Below are positions 27,622-36,940 of a stretch of DNA of 64,000 nucleotides, one piece after another (position 1 is the stretch's first letter; the number at the start of each line of letters is the position of its first letter). A program made the translations under genes and the position numbers. The stretch spans positions 2,820,501 through 2,884,500 of the forward strand of contig NZ_CP043028.1 in NCBI RefSeq assembly GCF_008935055.1, read 5' to 3'. The notes below the pieces were generated by a model. The model was not told where the DNA came from, made no database searches, and saw nothing but the letters and a program-made list of their open reading frames with translations. The DNA is from Pseudobutyrivibrio xylanivorans (GTDB lineage: Bacteria > Bacillota > Clostridia > Lachnospirales > Lachnospiraceae).

Positions 27622-28707
27622 ATGATAAAGAAATTATTAAAATTCTTGCTTACTATTATTATAGCTCTCGTTGTATTATTCGCAATTTATTGTGCTTATG
27701 TCTTTATTTCATATCACAGAATTGATGATATGACTGCGCTTGAAATTGAAAACAATTCCTCTAAAGATGTACTAGAAAAAGATACAAGCTATACAATTGC
27801 CTCTGGAAATCTTGGCTTCGGTGCTTACTCAGATGACTACTCATTCTTTATGGATGGAGGAACCGAATCCTGGGCGTTTTCAAAAACAGCTGTTTATAAC
27901 AATATTAATGGTTCGATTGATGTGATCAAGAGTTTGAATCCTGATCTTATCCTTCTTCAGGAAGTTGATTTAAATTCTACACGAAGCTATCACATAAATG
28001 AAAAGGATATCATTCTTGAAAACCTTGCGAAGACCGGAACTGATAAAATCAGCACAACCTTTTCAATAAATTATGACAGTCCATTTTTGATGTATCCGAT
28101 AACTCAGCCACACGGTAAAACATTGGCTGGAGAATTTACAATTTCAAGCGTAAATATTAGCAAAGCAATCCGCCGTTCACTTCCTATTGAGGAAGGCTTG
28201 TCAAAGCTTATAGATTTGGATCGATGCTATGCAAAGAATTATATTCCAGTTGAAGGCGGCGTTTATCTTGTACTTTACAATGTTCACCTTTCAGCTTACA
28301 CAACTGATCCGTCCACTGCTGACAACCAGGTTAAGATGCTTAACGAGGATATGTTAGCAGAGGTTGAGGCTGGCAACTATGTAATCGCAGGTGGCGATAT
28401 GAACAAAGACGTCCTCGGTGATTCCACAAAATATTTTGGAACCTCCGCTAAGGATCAATATTGGGCAGTTGCTTTCCCAGAGGAACTACTGGATTCTTGC
28501 TTTACAGTTGTAAAACCTGTTGATCCAAATAATCCTGTTCCTTCATGCAGAAACGCTGACTCTCCTTACAATGAGAATTCCTTTGTAATCACAATAGACG
28601 GATTTATTGTTTCCTCAAATGTAGAGGTTTCTGAATCAAATGTTGTGGATACAGGCTTTAAGTATTCTGACCACAACCCAATCTACATGGATTTTAAGCT
28701 TAAATAG
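27622..28707 (+). CDS. Endonuclease/exonuclease/phosphatase (EEP) family protein, membrane anchored
   Basis: The protein has 361 residues from the ATG at 27622, which has AAAGGA about 8 bases upstream. One N-terminal membrane segment lies near 5-27. The EEP fold shows SGNLGFGAY, LNPDLILLQEVDLN with the metal-binding Glu, VAGGDMNKD-like YVIAGGDMNKDV, and the terminal KYSDHNPIYMDF with the catalytic Asp-His pair. It is a phosphodiesterase or phosphatase acting outside or at the membrane; the substrate is unknown. Its stop codon directly abuts that of the convergent gene with no spacer. Confidence 0.85.
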   Translation: MIKKLLKFLLTIIIALVVLFAIYCAYVFISYHRIDDMTALEIENNSSKDVLEKDTSYTIASGNLGFGAYSDDYSFFMDGGTESWAFSKTAVYNNINGSIDVIKSLNPDLILLQEVDLNSTRSYHINEKDIILENLAKTGTDKISTTFSINYDSPFLMYPITQPHGKTLAGEFTISSVNISKAIRRSLPIEEGLSKLIDLDRCYAKNYIPVEGGVYLVLYNVHLSAYTTDPSTADNQVKMLNEDMLAEVEAGNYVIAGGDMNKDVLGDSTKYFGTSAKDQYWAVAFPEELLDSCFTVVKPVDPNNPVPSCRNADSPYNENSFVITIDGFIVSSNVEVSESNVVDTGFKYSDHNPIYMDFKLK

Positions 28708-29919
28708 TTAAGCCTTAATCTTTGCATTTGAGCTTGCCGAAGTGCCGCAAAGCTTATCAACAGATTTAATAATCTCTTGAATTTCTGGTAGATAGTGCTC
28801 ATGCCTTGTCATGAGCCTATCTATTTCATCTCTTTCCTCTTGAACAATTTTTCTGTGATCCTCAAGTCTGTCACGAATCTTCTTGCGACGAACTACAAGT
28901 CTGTGCCTGCAATCAGACATATCCTGTTTATTAATTAGAGCATTAACCTGATTAAGCCAAATCTTATCGTCGGCAAGGCCAATACTGCCTAAGATTCTCT
29001 CTAGCTTGTCATTATAAAATTCAAGATCATCATTATTCTGAATAAAGCGCTGCTGATCTCTTATCTTATCCTGATACTGTTCCCAAACATACTGGAGTTC
29101 TGCAGATGTATTAACGAAGTATTTATCCTTTGTGTACTCAATACTGTTAGTGACATTAACATACTTCATACGTTCCACATTGAGCATACTAATTGCCTGA
29201 TTGAGATGCACTAAAGCCACACGACTTTCTCTGGCAATTTTGTTTTGTCGAAGAAAAATGATGAAACCACTAACTGCGCAGATAAACAAAACTAATAATG
29301 CCCATAATGATACGTCTACCTTTGTAGCCATATACATAACATAAAGCAGAATCACAAGGGTCATAAATGATGTAAGCACAATAATAGCCATATGCTTAAA
29401 TAATCTACTTTGTTCCTGAAGTTCCTCCCGTTCAATCTCCCATCTACTCTTCTCGCCCTCAAGGCCAGCCAAATTTCTCTTAAGCTTTGACTGATAGATT
29501 TCGTCAGCAGAAAAGCGATTGATAATATCTGGCATATCATCCTCGTCTGACGACATAACTTCAAACTGCTCGTCAGTAATATTTCGCTGTATAGCCCTGG
29601 CCTCAAGAATGTTTTGCTCCAACTCACAAATTTGAGCTGCGGTGTTTCTCAAATCCTTGGCTGTTTCCTTAGGAAGATTCTCAATGGCCTTAATATCGTT
29701 AAGATATCTGGTCACAATTCTATATTCCATCTTTTGGCGTTCCATCGCCTTGGTAGACGCAATTATTTGCTCACAGGAATCAAGAATGTAGTGCTCCAGT
29801 TTCTTGGGATCCTCCCAGCTGTCAATGTCCTCTATTTGACTGTAAACGCGATTGAACGCATCATCAATCAGAGCGGTCCTTTCTTCCTTTTTCTTTTTTC
29901 GATTAGTAAAAAATCCCAT
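28708..29919 (-). CDS. Unrecognised coiled-coil protein with two membrane segments (cluster gene 4)
   Basis: The protein has 403 residues from the ATG at 29919, which has GGGGAG 8 bases upstream; an earlier TTG is too close to it. A helical, charged N-terminal half (about 1-170, with coiled-coil EWEI/REELQEQSRLF character) precedes two membrane segments near 173-195 and 202-222 (LTSFMTLVILLYVMYMA; LWALLVLFICAVSGFIIFL). A long helical C-terminal half follows. Both soluble halves should lie on the same, probably cytoplasmic, side. No family was recognised. It ends the four-gene cluster with the TPR, Hsp70-like and solenoid proteins. Confidence 0.7.
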   Translation of the reverse strand: MGFFTNRKKKKEERTALIDDAFNRVYSQIEDIDSWEDPKKLEHYILDSCEQIIASTKAMERQKMEYRIVTRYLNDIKAIENLPKETAKDLRNTAAQICELEQNILEARAIQRNITDEQFEVMSSDEDDMPDIINRFSADEIYQSKLKRNLAGLEGEKSRWEIEREELQEQSRLFKHMAIIVLTSFMTLVILLYVMYMATKVDVSLWALLVLFICAVSGFIIFLRQNKIARESRVALVHLNQAISMLNVERMKYVNVTNSIEYTKDKYFVNTSAELQYVWEQYQDKIRDQQRFIQNNDDLEFYNDKLERILGSIGLADDKIWLNQVNALINKQDMSDCRHRLVVRRKKIRDRLEDHRKIVQEERDEIDRLMTRHEHYLPEIQEIIKSVDKLCGTSASSNAKIKA

Positions 29920-29943
29920 AGCCAAATCTCCCCAACACTAAGA

Positions 29944-30777
29944 TTATATCTTACAGAATTTAATGTAGTCCTCTTTCCAACCCTTTACAATACCAGTAAT
30001 TGTAGATATAGCGCTATCTCGCTTACTGTCATCACTCACAAGCTCATTTATAGCATTGTCGAACTCGATTATTTCTTCCTTTGATGTGACAACTGAAACC
30101 GTCTTTAGGATGTCGTCAACGTCTTCCTTGGAAACAAGATACTTAGAAACATACTCGTCAAAGACCTGCTTGTTTCTCATACATCTAGCTGAATACAAGA
30201 GACAATTAAGACTCTGCTTCTTTTGATTCTTTTTGTATGCTTCATCGAAGCACTTGATAGCCTCGTCAAAGAAGAAAAGCTTTGCAAATGCACAGCCCAA
30301 ATTGTGGTAGACATCTCCTTCCACAACTCGTGGAATTGTCTTGGCTACATCTTCTGATAGAAGGGTTTCATACTCATAAATGGCATCTACAAACATGTTC
30401 TTTGCCATAAGTCTGTCTGCACGCATTTTCTTCCGTTCAGCCTCAGACTTGTTTTCGAAGGTGGCTATAATCGATAAAGTATCCTTTATCTCCTTTTGAG
30501 TTGCATATCCATTAGCACTCAAAATATGACCAACGAAAATGTGTAATGGCGCATTGTTTTGAACAAGCTCCAAGAGCTCTGATGCAAGCTTTGGCTGTTT
30601 AAGCTCTCTGCCTATCCAGTTACAAAGCTCAGCGTTCATAAGCTTCGTTGATAGCAAATAAACATTGTTTAGCATGTAATAGCTAAGCTCCTCAAGTGAA
30701 TAGACATTCAGCGAAGCATCTTCGATATAATATGGCGTGTAAGATAACGCATTTTTACAAAAAATTAATGTACTCAT
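29944..30777 (-). CDS. TPR-repeat protein (cluster gene 3)
   Basis: This 277-residue all-helical protein has tetratricopeptide-like repeats in its second half (DVYHNLGCAFAKLFFFDEAIKCFDEAYKKN, cited in two parts: VYHNLGCAFAKLFFFDEAI and KCFDEAYKKN). The N-terminal 110 residues are helical and unassigned (SLEELSYYMLNNVYLLSTK). No signal peptide or membrane segment is visible. It starts 3 bases after the Hsp70-like gene, so the two are almost certainly translated together. TPR proteins commonly act as partners of Hsp70-type proteins, which fits but does not prove a complex here. Confidence 0.75.
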   Translation of the reverse strand: MSTLIFCKNALSYTPYYIEDASLNVYSLEELSYYMLNNVYLLSTKLMNAELCNWIGRELKQPKLASELLELVQNNAPLHIFVGHILSANGYATQKEIKDTLSIIATFENKSEAERKKMRADRLMAKNMFVDAIYEYETLLSEDVAKTIPRVVEGDVYHNLGCAFAKLFFFDEAIKCFDEAYKKNQKKQSLNCLLYSARCMRNKQVFDEYVSKYLVSKEDVDDILKTVSVVTSKEEIIEFDNAINELVSDDSKRDSAISTITGIVKGWKEDYIKFCKI

Positions 30778-30780
30778 AGA

Positions 30781-32010
30781 CTAATCAAGTGTAATCGTGT
30801 GCTCCCAAGTCTTTCCTGAGGCAGGTGAAATCTCTCCAAATCCTAAATCTGTAATTGAAATTGAAACTGCCACGTCCGAAACCGGTCTGGCATTGATTCT
30901 GAGTCGTGTAGTTCTATTCTCACGCTTTGGCAAATCTGTAAGCTCTAATACCTCGTTATGAGCCTCTCTGGACTCTGGCCTTTGAATGAAAAACTCAATT
31001 GACGGCTCACCATCCAAAATAACCTCACACTCACCATTTGCATCATACCAGCTCTGACCAGCATCAATAAGTGTGTAGAACTTCATCACATTGTTTTCTA
31101 GTATTTTGATAGATAGATTGAGCTTTAAATCATTGTCACCAATATAAATAAATGGCCAATCTCTCTTACCATCTTTATTATATCCAGCATAGCAGGCCCC
31201 TTTAGAATAAAGATTCTTTCCAAGGAAAACCTTTCGGCCACGGCAAAGATGTGAAAGGCTAACCTTCATCCATTCGCCATCAAAGCCCTCACCCACAAGA
31301 TAAACGGCGGAAAAAAGCTGGCTGCCAAAAGTCCGGGTGATAATATCATCAAAATCCTCATCCCTATTGTCGCCGAGCTCACCATTGTTAGTGACATTCA
31401 AAGTAATAAGCTGTGGACGTGTAGTCTGGTTACGATTCAGTGTGCATGAAATCATGTTTGAACCGCTATAGTCAAACAGTGCAACATTGTAAAGGAAAAG
31501 CTCTGGCTTTTGTGAAAGCGCATAATGATAAAAGCACTCATTTCTATCGATAAGCATAACCTGATGTTGATTAATTCCAAGCTTTGAAGCCACAAAATTC
31601 ATCAGCTCCATTACTTCAAGATTAATCTGCGTAACACAGATAATAAGCTTTTCAATCTGACCTAAAGCTGCCATTGGACCTGGGATTGAAAACAGCTTCT
31701 TAAAATAGATTACAAGAAGATCTCTGGCGCTGTAAGTATCTGACTCTATCACAACCTGGCCATCACGAAGTGCCAGATTAAAGAGTTCCTCCACAAGCAC
31801 TGCCTCCTTCAGGCGGCTATGTCTTATGGCGTCATCACCAAAGAACCATTGGCTCATGCCGATACGCTTGGCAAGCACAGTAGGAATGGAATAGCTTTCC
31901 TGGCCCAAGACTGTGCTAATAGTAGCTGGCTCATCCATATTCGAATTGTAAATGCTTAATACAGTGGTTTTAGAACTTATATCTATTCCCACATATGTGC
32001 CTTCTGTCAT
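30781..32010 (-). CDS. Hsp70/actin-fold protein of unknown function (cluster gene 2)
   Basis: The protein has 409 residues. YVGIDISSKTTVLSIYN at the N terminus matches a phosphate-1 loop of the actin/Hsp70 ATPase fold. NVALFDYSGSNMIS fits phosphate-2, and SAVYLVGEGFDGEWMK the adenosine motif. The last 110 residues look like a short Hsp70 substrate-binding beta domain (VLELTDLPKRENRTTRLRIN). There is no helical lid. I recall Lachnospiraceae DUF5716 proteins of this kind, but that link is unverified. A structured repeat lies just upstream. Nucleotide binding is inferred from the motifs; the client or partner is unknown. Confidence 0.75.
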   Translation of the reverse strand: MTEGTYVGIDISSKTTVLSIYNSNMDEPATISTVLGQESYSIPTVLAKRIGMSQWFFGDDAIRHSRLKEAVLVEELFNLALRDGQVVIESDTYSARDLLVIYFKKLFSIPGPMAALGQIEKLIICVTQINLEVMELMNFVASKLGINQHQVMLIDRNECFYHYALSQKPELFLYNVALFDYSGSNMISCTLNRNQTTRPQLITLNVTNNGELGDNRDEDFDDIITRTFGSQLFSAVYLVGEGFDGEWMKVSLSHLCRGRKVFLGKNLYSKGACYAGYNKDGKRDWPFIYIGDNDLKLNLSIKILENNVMKFYTLIDAGQSWYDANGECEVILDGEPSIEFFIQRPESREAHNEVLELTDLPKRENRTTRLRINARPVSDVAVSISITDLGFGEISPASGKTWEHTITLD

Positions 32011-32027
32011 TTAAAACTCCATGTCCT

Positions 32028-32111
32028 CTGGTTACGCCTACAAGCCTGAGAGTCTCTTCATTCAGCTATAGAATGCTTCATTCAGAGACCTCAGAGCTTG
32101 TAGACTACCAG
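32028..32111 (-). repeat. Structured dispersed repeat (GTAG...GTAAC family), long form
   Basis: On the plus strand CTGGTTACGCCTACAAGC at the left end pairs with GCTTGTAGACTACCAG at the right end, and CTGAGAGTCTCT pairs with AGAGACCTCAG inside. The tail CTCATCTAA follows, as at 16161 and 42751. It lies between the solenoid gene and the Hsp70-like gene and would be present in their shared mRNA. Confidence 0.85.
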
Positions 32112-32137
32112 CTCATCTAAATTTCTCAAATCGATAA

Positions 32138-35100
32138 TCACAGTATCGCGAATAGATCGCGGGTTACGCTATCAAGGCCTTGGTAACGTTTGACATCCTC
32201 GGCCAGCTCATATGCTTCTCCATAGAGACTGTGGCGAGCGATACTATTCATTAATGCGTAACGTCCCTGACCATCGTCAATCTCTTCGCTAAGCACAAAA
32301 GTCTCTGCCTTCAATGGCTCATCAGAAAGCTCATCGCAGTAGATTTCATATCTAAGCTCATCTCCGTAAAAGAGAATAAACTGCTTAACATAAAGACCAT
32401 CATACATCTCAATCATATCCTCAGAGGCAATCTCCTGCCCATTTATAGAATAATTGATTGTAAGTGCCTTCCGCTTCTTTGCATTAAACTCAATAAAATG
32501 TTTGTCGTAAAGATGATATTTTATCTTTAATCGCTCATTGCATTTTGAAAAGAAACCAAAATACTGATTTCTAAGAATTGCGTCTGCAAGAAGTATATCA
32601 AGCATATCTAAGTCGTCTTCATCCAGCTCAGTTGCTGTACAAAGATATCTTAAAAGTGCAATTCGCATGCTTTCGTTTACACTCTGGCCACGCTTGAAAC
32701 GATTGTATATATAGGCGAAAATCGTCTCAGGAATATCCGCCTGATTTGAAAGATAATCATGAGCCTCATAGGTTAAGAAGGCCTCAACAATCATCTTGTT
32801 ATTTCTACGGGAAATATAGGTGTCAAATACCTTTAAAATATCTTCCGTGATAATATCTCGATACAAAGCCTGTGTGATAATTCGTTCAGCGAATTCAACC
32901 ACATCATCCCCATTATCAAATGCAGAATCGTATATACGAAGCATTGTCTCAGTAGGTCCAACGAAATACTTTATCAGATAACGAACCATGTCACCATGAA
33001 CTATGCCTTTCATAACAAGGCCAGCGGTTAAATTAATAAGGAAATCGTCAGATTTGTCAGGGTTCTGATTTATCAGATACTGACACAGCTTTGTAGTCAC
33101 AGAGTCTTTAAGCATGCTGGCATTAGTATGCTTCAGCATGTAATAGGCCTCCTCGTACTTGCTTCGTGTAACAAATACCTCCAGAACAGAAGCAATTACA
33201 TCTGCCTTTAGGGACTTCAAATCTGCCTCGTCCATAAAATACTGCTCGATTGCAGCTTCCTGATTATTGAATCTGAGAACCTCAATCAGCTTTGGATAAA
33301 GCTGGCTCAAATAATCTGGTGAAAGTTGCTTTGACTTAAGAATCATCTCTGCGGCAGTAGCATCCTCAGCAGTATAGTCAACATTATTCTGAGTCTTAGT
33401 AAATCTATAAAGAGCCTTGGATAAGTTGAGAGGTGTAAGCTCAAGAAGCTTCTGGTCGTAACCCTCTGTGTGAATCACCTCTTCTGTCAAATAGGCTTCA
33501 TCATCAACAAATAGAAATCCATTATTATCTTCAAGGAAGATTACACCTTCGCTGCCTGTACTAGTAATATAGGCCTTGTGGTCTGAAATATTTGCAATGG
33601 TAGGAACCCGGTATTCCTCCTGATAAAGGAAAACTCTTCGGATTTCTGGATTGATAACAGCAATCTTTTGCTTGCTGGAAAGATCAGAAATAAGTCTGGC
33701 GACCTCTTTATCAAAGATTCCAAGCTCCAAAAGTCTCTGATAGCAAACAGCAAGGTTGTCATCAAGTCTGCCAAGCTTCAGCTGTTCTAAAGCGAAGGTT
33801 TCAATTGCACTCTCATATTTCTCATAAGTATCATAATCCTCATCCTTATGAAGAATTATGTTGGCATAAAGTAAAGCCTTTTTGTCATAAGACAAATTGC
33901 TATTGTACTTAAAAAACATGGTAAGAAGCTGAGGAAGCTTGTCCACCGAATATGAAGGCAGCGCATCCATATAAGCTTCAAAAATGCCTGAAACATGAAG
34001 GTTTTCCTCGATAGCCATACGATACCACTGAAGAAAACCGTCCTCAACAAATGGAGCCTTCAAAAGATATGTAACTATATCAAGCAAAAGCTGTCTGTCT
34101 GGATAAATCTGATAGCAGGCATCAAGTATAGGAAGCACCTTTGGATTATAATTGCGCTCAGTCTCTAAAACATGCATCATCTGAATGGCAAACTCTCTGG
34201 TGATTGCATTTTTCTTTTTAGCCCAATTCAAAACCTTTATGGTTAAATCGTTCAGTGTAGTAATGAGATATGGATCCTGAACAAAAATATAATATGCCTC
34301 TATATAAAGAAGCGGTGAATCCCAGCCTTCATCAACCCATTTCGCAATATCTCTAAGCTTTGCAGTTGGATTCTTAATATATTCCTTACGAAGGAACAGC
34401 AGAAACCAGAAAATGTGAGGGTCGTCATTATGCTCTCTGAAAATGCCCTCGATATTTTCGGTGAGACGGTCTACATACTCTTCCTCACGTTCAATCAGCG
34501 TACAAATATACAAGAGGAACGCCCAGTCGCGGCTTCTCTTATCCTCTATTGTGCGCTTCAAATCCTGGATAATCCAAAGAGCCTCCTGCTTTTGATTATT
34601 AGTCACATACAAAAATGCCTTCAACAGCAAAAGGAAATTATCATTAACTGAATCCTCATCGAAGGAAGTAACGATTTCAAGAGACTGCTTGCACCAATCG
34701 CCAGTAGAAACACGACGAAGTCTGAAATCCTCGTATAGACGGAAGGCCTTCAAGACCTTGCGATTTTGGAAATATTTATCAGATTCAAGCGTAGTTCCTT
34801 CCTTGTCTGCGGTGGCAAGAATTGTGATTTCCTTGTGCATGTCCCTGTAATCAAAGGAAATCTTTGCATAATTAAGTCCGGCATGCATTTTATCCTTGTG
34901 GATGTAATAGCTCATATTAAAAATAGAGCCAAGGAAGAAATCTCCAGTAATGTGTTCCTTTTCGACGGAAACGAAATCCGCATCACAGGTGACTTCGATG
35001 TCAATAAAGCCCCATGTAGAACGACTGATTTCAATCTCACCGCGGATATTCTCCGAAACCTCATAGTATCTGTCCTGACGTTCATTAATACTGAAGGACA

Positions 35101-35671
35101 TTTTGGTCTTAAGGCCACAGGAAACAAGGAATTCATCCACATTGACAGCTGCAAGAGGCGCCGCTTTAAAGCCACGATAAATAAGACGTGTTCGCTTGTC
35201 AAAACCAGCAATAAAATCAGCAAATCTGTCTGAGTAAAACAGAGAAACTGCTTCCGTGAAACGATTTTGGGCAAAATCTGCAAACTCCTGAAGTGTACGA
35301 ATCTCACCAATAGAACAAATCAATGGACGCTTCACATAGGTGATTGAAAACGGAATGGTCTTCTCCACTCCCACTGCAACAATTATGAAATTGCCAGTCA
35401 AAGCTTCAGAAACCTTAAAATTATAATCATCAACAAAATAATCTATGCGAACATTTACCCCGTCAAACAATGGGTCCACAATCTTCACATAAGGATTGTC
35501 GCAGTAGATAACACCACGAATTCGAACATCATTATTGCTCTTGAAAAATATAGTTCCAGAAAAAGCATCATTAACAAAGCAGGTCTCTTCAATCTGCTCT
35601 GCCTCAAATTCTATATCAGGTTTTAAGTCGTCGAATTTATCTTCGGAAATACGATAGATTCTTTTTCTCAA
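32138..35671 (-). CDS. Very large alpha-solenoid protein with beta domains (cluster gene 1)
   Basis: The protein has 1,177 residues from a TTG at 35671 with GAGGAG 7 bases upstream. An upstream ATG at 35743 lies before the predicted transcription start and is rejected. The first 300 residues are beta-rich and contain repeated Ig-like segments (ETCFVNDAFSGTIFFKS; ISRSTWGFIDIEVTCD). About 320-1,050 is a long helical solenoid with TPR-like units. The end has a small beta domain. It resembles what I recall as DUF5717 proteins of Lachnospiraceae, unverified. The final codons overlap a palindromic fragment like the dispersed repeat. No membrane segment is visible, so a cytoplasmic scaffold is inferred. 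Confidence 0.75.
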   Translation of the reverse strand: MRKRIYRISEDKFDDLKPDIEFEAEQIEETCFVNDAFSGTIFFKSNNDVRIRGVIYCDNPYVKIVDPLFDGVNVRIDYFVDDYNFKVSEALTGNFIIVAVGVEKTIPFSITYVKRPLICSIGEIRTLQEFADFAQNRFTEAVSLFYSDRFADFIAGFDKRTRLIYRGFKAAPLAAVNVDEFLVSCGLKTKMSFSINERQDRYYEVSENIRGEIEISRSTWGFIDIEVTCDADFVSVEKEHITGDFFLGSIFNMSYYIHKDKMHAGLNYAKISFDYRDMHKEITILATADKEGTTLESDKYFQNRKVLKAFRLYEDFRLRRVSTGDWCKQSLEIVTSFDEDSVNDNFLLLLKAFLYVTNNQKQEALWIIQDLKRTIEDKRSRDWAFLLYICTLIEREEEYVDRLTENIEGIFREHNDDPHIFWFLLFLRKEYIKNPTAKLRDIAKWVDEGWDSPLLYIEAYYIFVQDPYLITTLNDLTIKVLNWAKKKNAITREFAIQMMHVLETERNYNPKVLPILDACYQIYPDRQLLLDIVTYLLKAPFVEDGFLQWYRMAIEENLHVSGIFEAYMDALPSYSVDKLPQLLTMFFKYNSNLSYDKKALLYANIILHKDEDYDTYEKYESAIETFALEQLKLGRLDDNLAVCYQRLLELGIFDKEVARLISDLSSKQKIAVINPEIRRVFLYQEEYRVPTIANISDHKAYITSTGSEGVIFLEDNNGFLFVDDEAYLTEEVIHTEGYDQKLLELTPLNLSKALYRFTKTQNNVDYTAEDATAAEMILKSKQLSPDYLSQLYPKLIEVLRFNNQEAAIEQYFMDEADLKSLKADVIASVLEVFVTRSKYEEAYYMLKHTNASMLKDSVTTKLCQYLINQNPDKSDDFLINLTAGLVMKGIVHGDMVRYLIKYFVGPTETMLRIYDSAFDNGDDVVEFAERIITQALYRDIITEDILKVFDTYISRRNNKMIVEAFLTYEAHDYLSNQADIPETIFAYIYNRFKRGQSVNESMRIALLRYLCTATELDEDDLDMLDILLADAILRNQYFGFFSKCNERLKIKYHLYDKHFIEFNAKKRKALTINYSINGQEIASEDMIEMYDGLYVKQFILFYGDELRYEIYCDELSDEPLKAETFVLSEEIDDGQGRYALMNSIARHSLYGEAYELAEDVKRYQGLDSVTRDLFAIL

Positions 35672-35728
35672 AACAATTCTCCTCGTGATATTGGGCGAAT
35701 GTAATACTAGCCCAAGCATATATATGAT

Positions 35729-35756
35729 AGTATAGCACAACATCTTGTGTTTTCAA
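35729..35756 (-). promoter_or_regulatory. Promoter of the solenoid/Hsp70-like gene cluster
   Basis: On the minus strand TTGAAA (35751-35756), a 16-base spacer and TATACT (35729-35734) form a good promoter, with transcription predicted from about 35722. It leaves a leader of about 50 bases before the TTG start codon. Confidence 0.78.
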
Positions 35757-35845
35757 ACGTATTGAACAACGAAATTATGGAAATGTGCAGGACTAAGTGA
35801 TATTATAATTTCCAAAAGAAACTTGCGTCTTTAAGGAGGCTTACA

Positions 35846-36934
35846 ATGATTAAACACAAGGACCATTTTCACGGCAGTGATTTAGAAAAAATAGAGAAAA
35901 TTTACGGAATTAAAAAAGAGAATATCATTAGCTTTTCAGCAAATGTAAATCCTCTTGGAATCTCTCCCCTTTTAAGGGACGGTATTGCAAAACACATAGA
36001 CTGCATCACCACATATCCAGACAGAGATTACGTTGAACTTAGAAACAGTATTGCCAGCTATTGCAACACTGAGTTAGAGAATATAATCGTAGGAAATGGC
36101 TCAACTGAGCTTATTTCCCTTTTCATTCAGATTTTAAAGCCAAGTAAAGCTTTAGTTTTGGGACCAACTTACTCTGAATACGAGCGCGAAATTGCCCTTG
36201 GAGGAGGTAAAACAATCTACTATCCTCTTCGGGAAGAAAACGATTTTATCCTGGACCCAAACCATTTTATCAGTAAGCTTTCCGAAGATATCGATATGCT
36301 TGTTATCTGCAACCCAAATAATCCTACCGGGACAGCCATCGACAATAAGGATATGCGCCTAATTTTAGATGCCTGCAAGGAATGCGACATTTTTGTAATG
36401 GTTGATGAAACCTACGTGGAATTTGCAGAAAACGTGAACAAGATTTCCTCTGTCGGGCTCACAAGAACCTACGGTAACATAGCAATTTTGAGAGGAACTT
36501 CCAAGTTCTTCGCTGCACCTGGACTACGTCTTGGCTATGCTATCTGCTCAAATACAGACTTGATGCAAAAGGTTAATCAGCGTAAGGACCCTTGGACAAT
36601 TAATTCTATTGCGGTTGTTGCCGGAAATCTAATGTTTAAAGATACTTCGTATATTGAAGAAACAAAGAATCTTATCAAGAACGAGCGTGAAAGACTCTTC
36701 AAAATCTTTGAGGAATCTGACCGTTTTAAGCCTTACTGGCCTCAAGGTAATTTCATGCTTCTAAAAATACTTGAAGACGGTCTTACCAGTCAGGAACTCT
36801 TCGACAGATGCATAAAAAAAGGACTCATGATTCGCGACTGCAGCACCTTCCCATATTTGGGTGAGAACTACATCCGCTTCTGCTTCATGAATCCCGCCGA
36901 TAACGACAAGCTCGTAACTGAATTATTAGCTTAA
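35846..36934 (+). CDS. PLP-dependent aminotransferase, CobD/HisC-like
   Basis: The protein has 362 residues. HFHGSDLEKIEKIYGI and ISFSANVNPLGIS at the N terminus are typical of threonine-phosphate decarboxylase CobD and its relatives. CNPNNPTGTAI, VDETYVEF and the PLP-lysine motif RGTSKFFAAPGLRLGY are class I/II aminotransferase features. CobD makes aminopropanol phosphate for cobalamin, but no cobalamin gene lies nearby, so histidinol-phosphate or another substrate is possible. AAGGAGG precedes the start, with an extended -10 (TGATATTAT) upstream near 35798-35806. Confidence 0.85.
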   Translation: MIKHKDHFHGSDLEKIEKIYGIKKENIISFSANVNPLGISPLLRDGIAKHIDCITTYPDRDYVELRNSIASYCNTELENIIVGNGSTELISLFIQILKPSKALVLGPTYSEYEREIALGGGKTIYYPLREENDFILDPNHFISKLSEDIDMLVICNPNNPTGTAIDNKDMRLILDACKECDIFVMVDETYVEFAENVNKISSVGLTRTYGNIAILRGTSKFFAAPGLRLGYAICSNTDLMQKVNQRKDPWTINSIAVVAGNLMFKDTSYIEETKNLIKNERERLFKIFEESDRFKPYWPQGNFMLLKILEDGLTSQELFDRCIKKGLMIRDCSTFPYLGENYIRFCFMNPADNDKLVTELLA

Positions 36935-36940
36935 ATTAAA

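Noticed and set aside
34912..35310. 132-codon alternative frame inside the solenoid gene
   Set aside because: Overlaps a longer, consistent coding frame; no ribosome binding site and no family features.
35672..35743. ATG at 35743 as start of the solenoid gene
   Set aside because: It lies upstream of the predicted transcription start and would translate the promoter; TTG at 35671 has a proper ribosome binding site.
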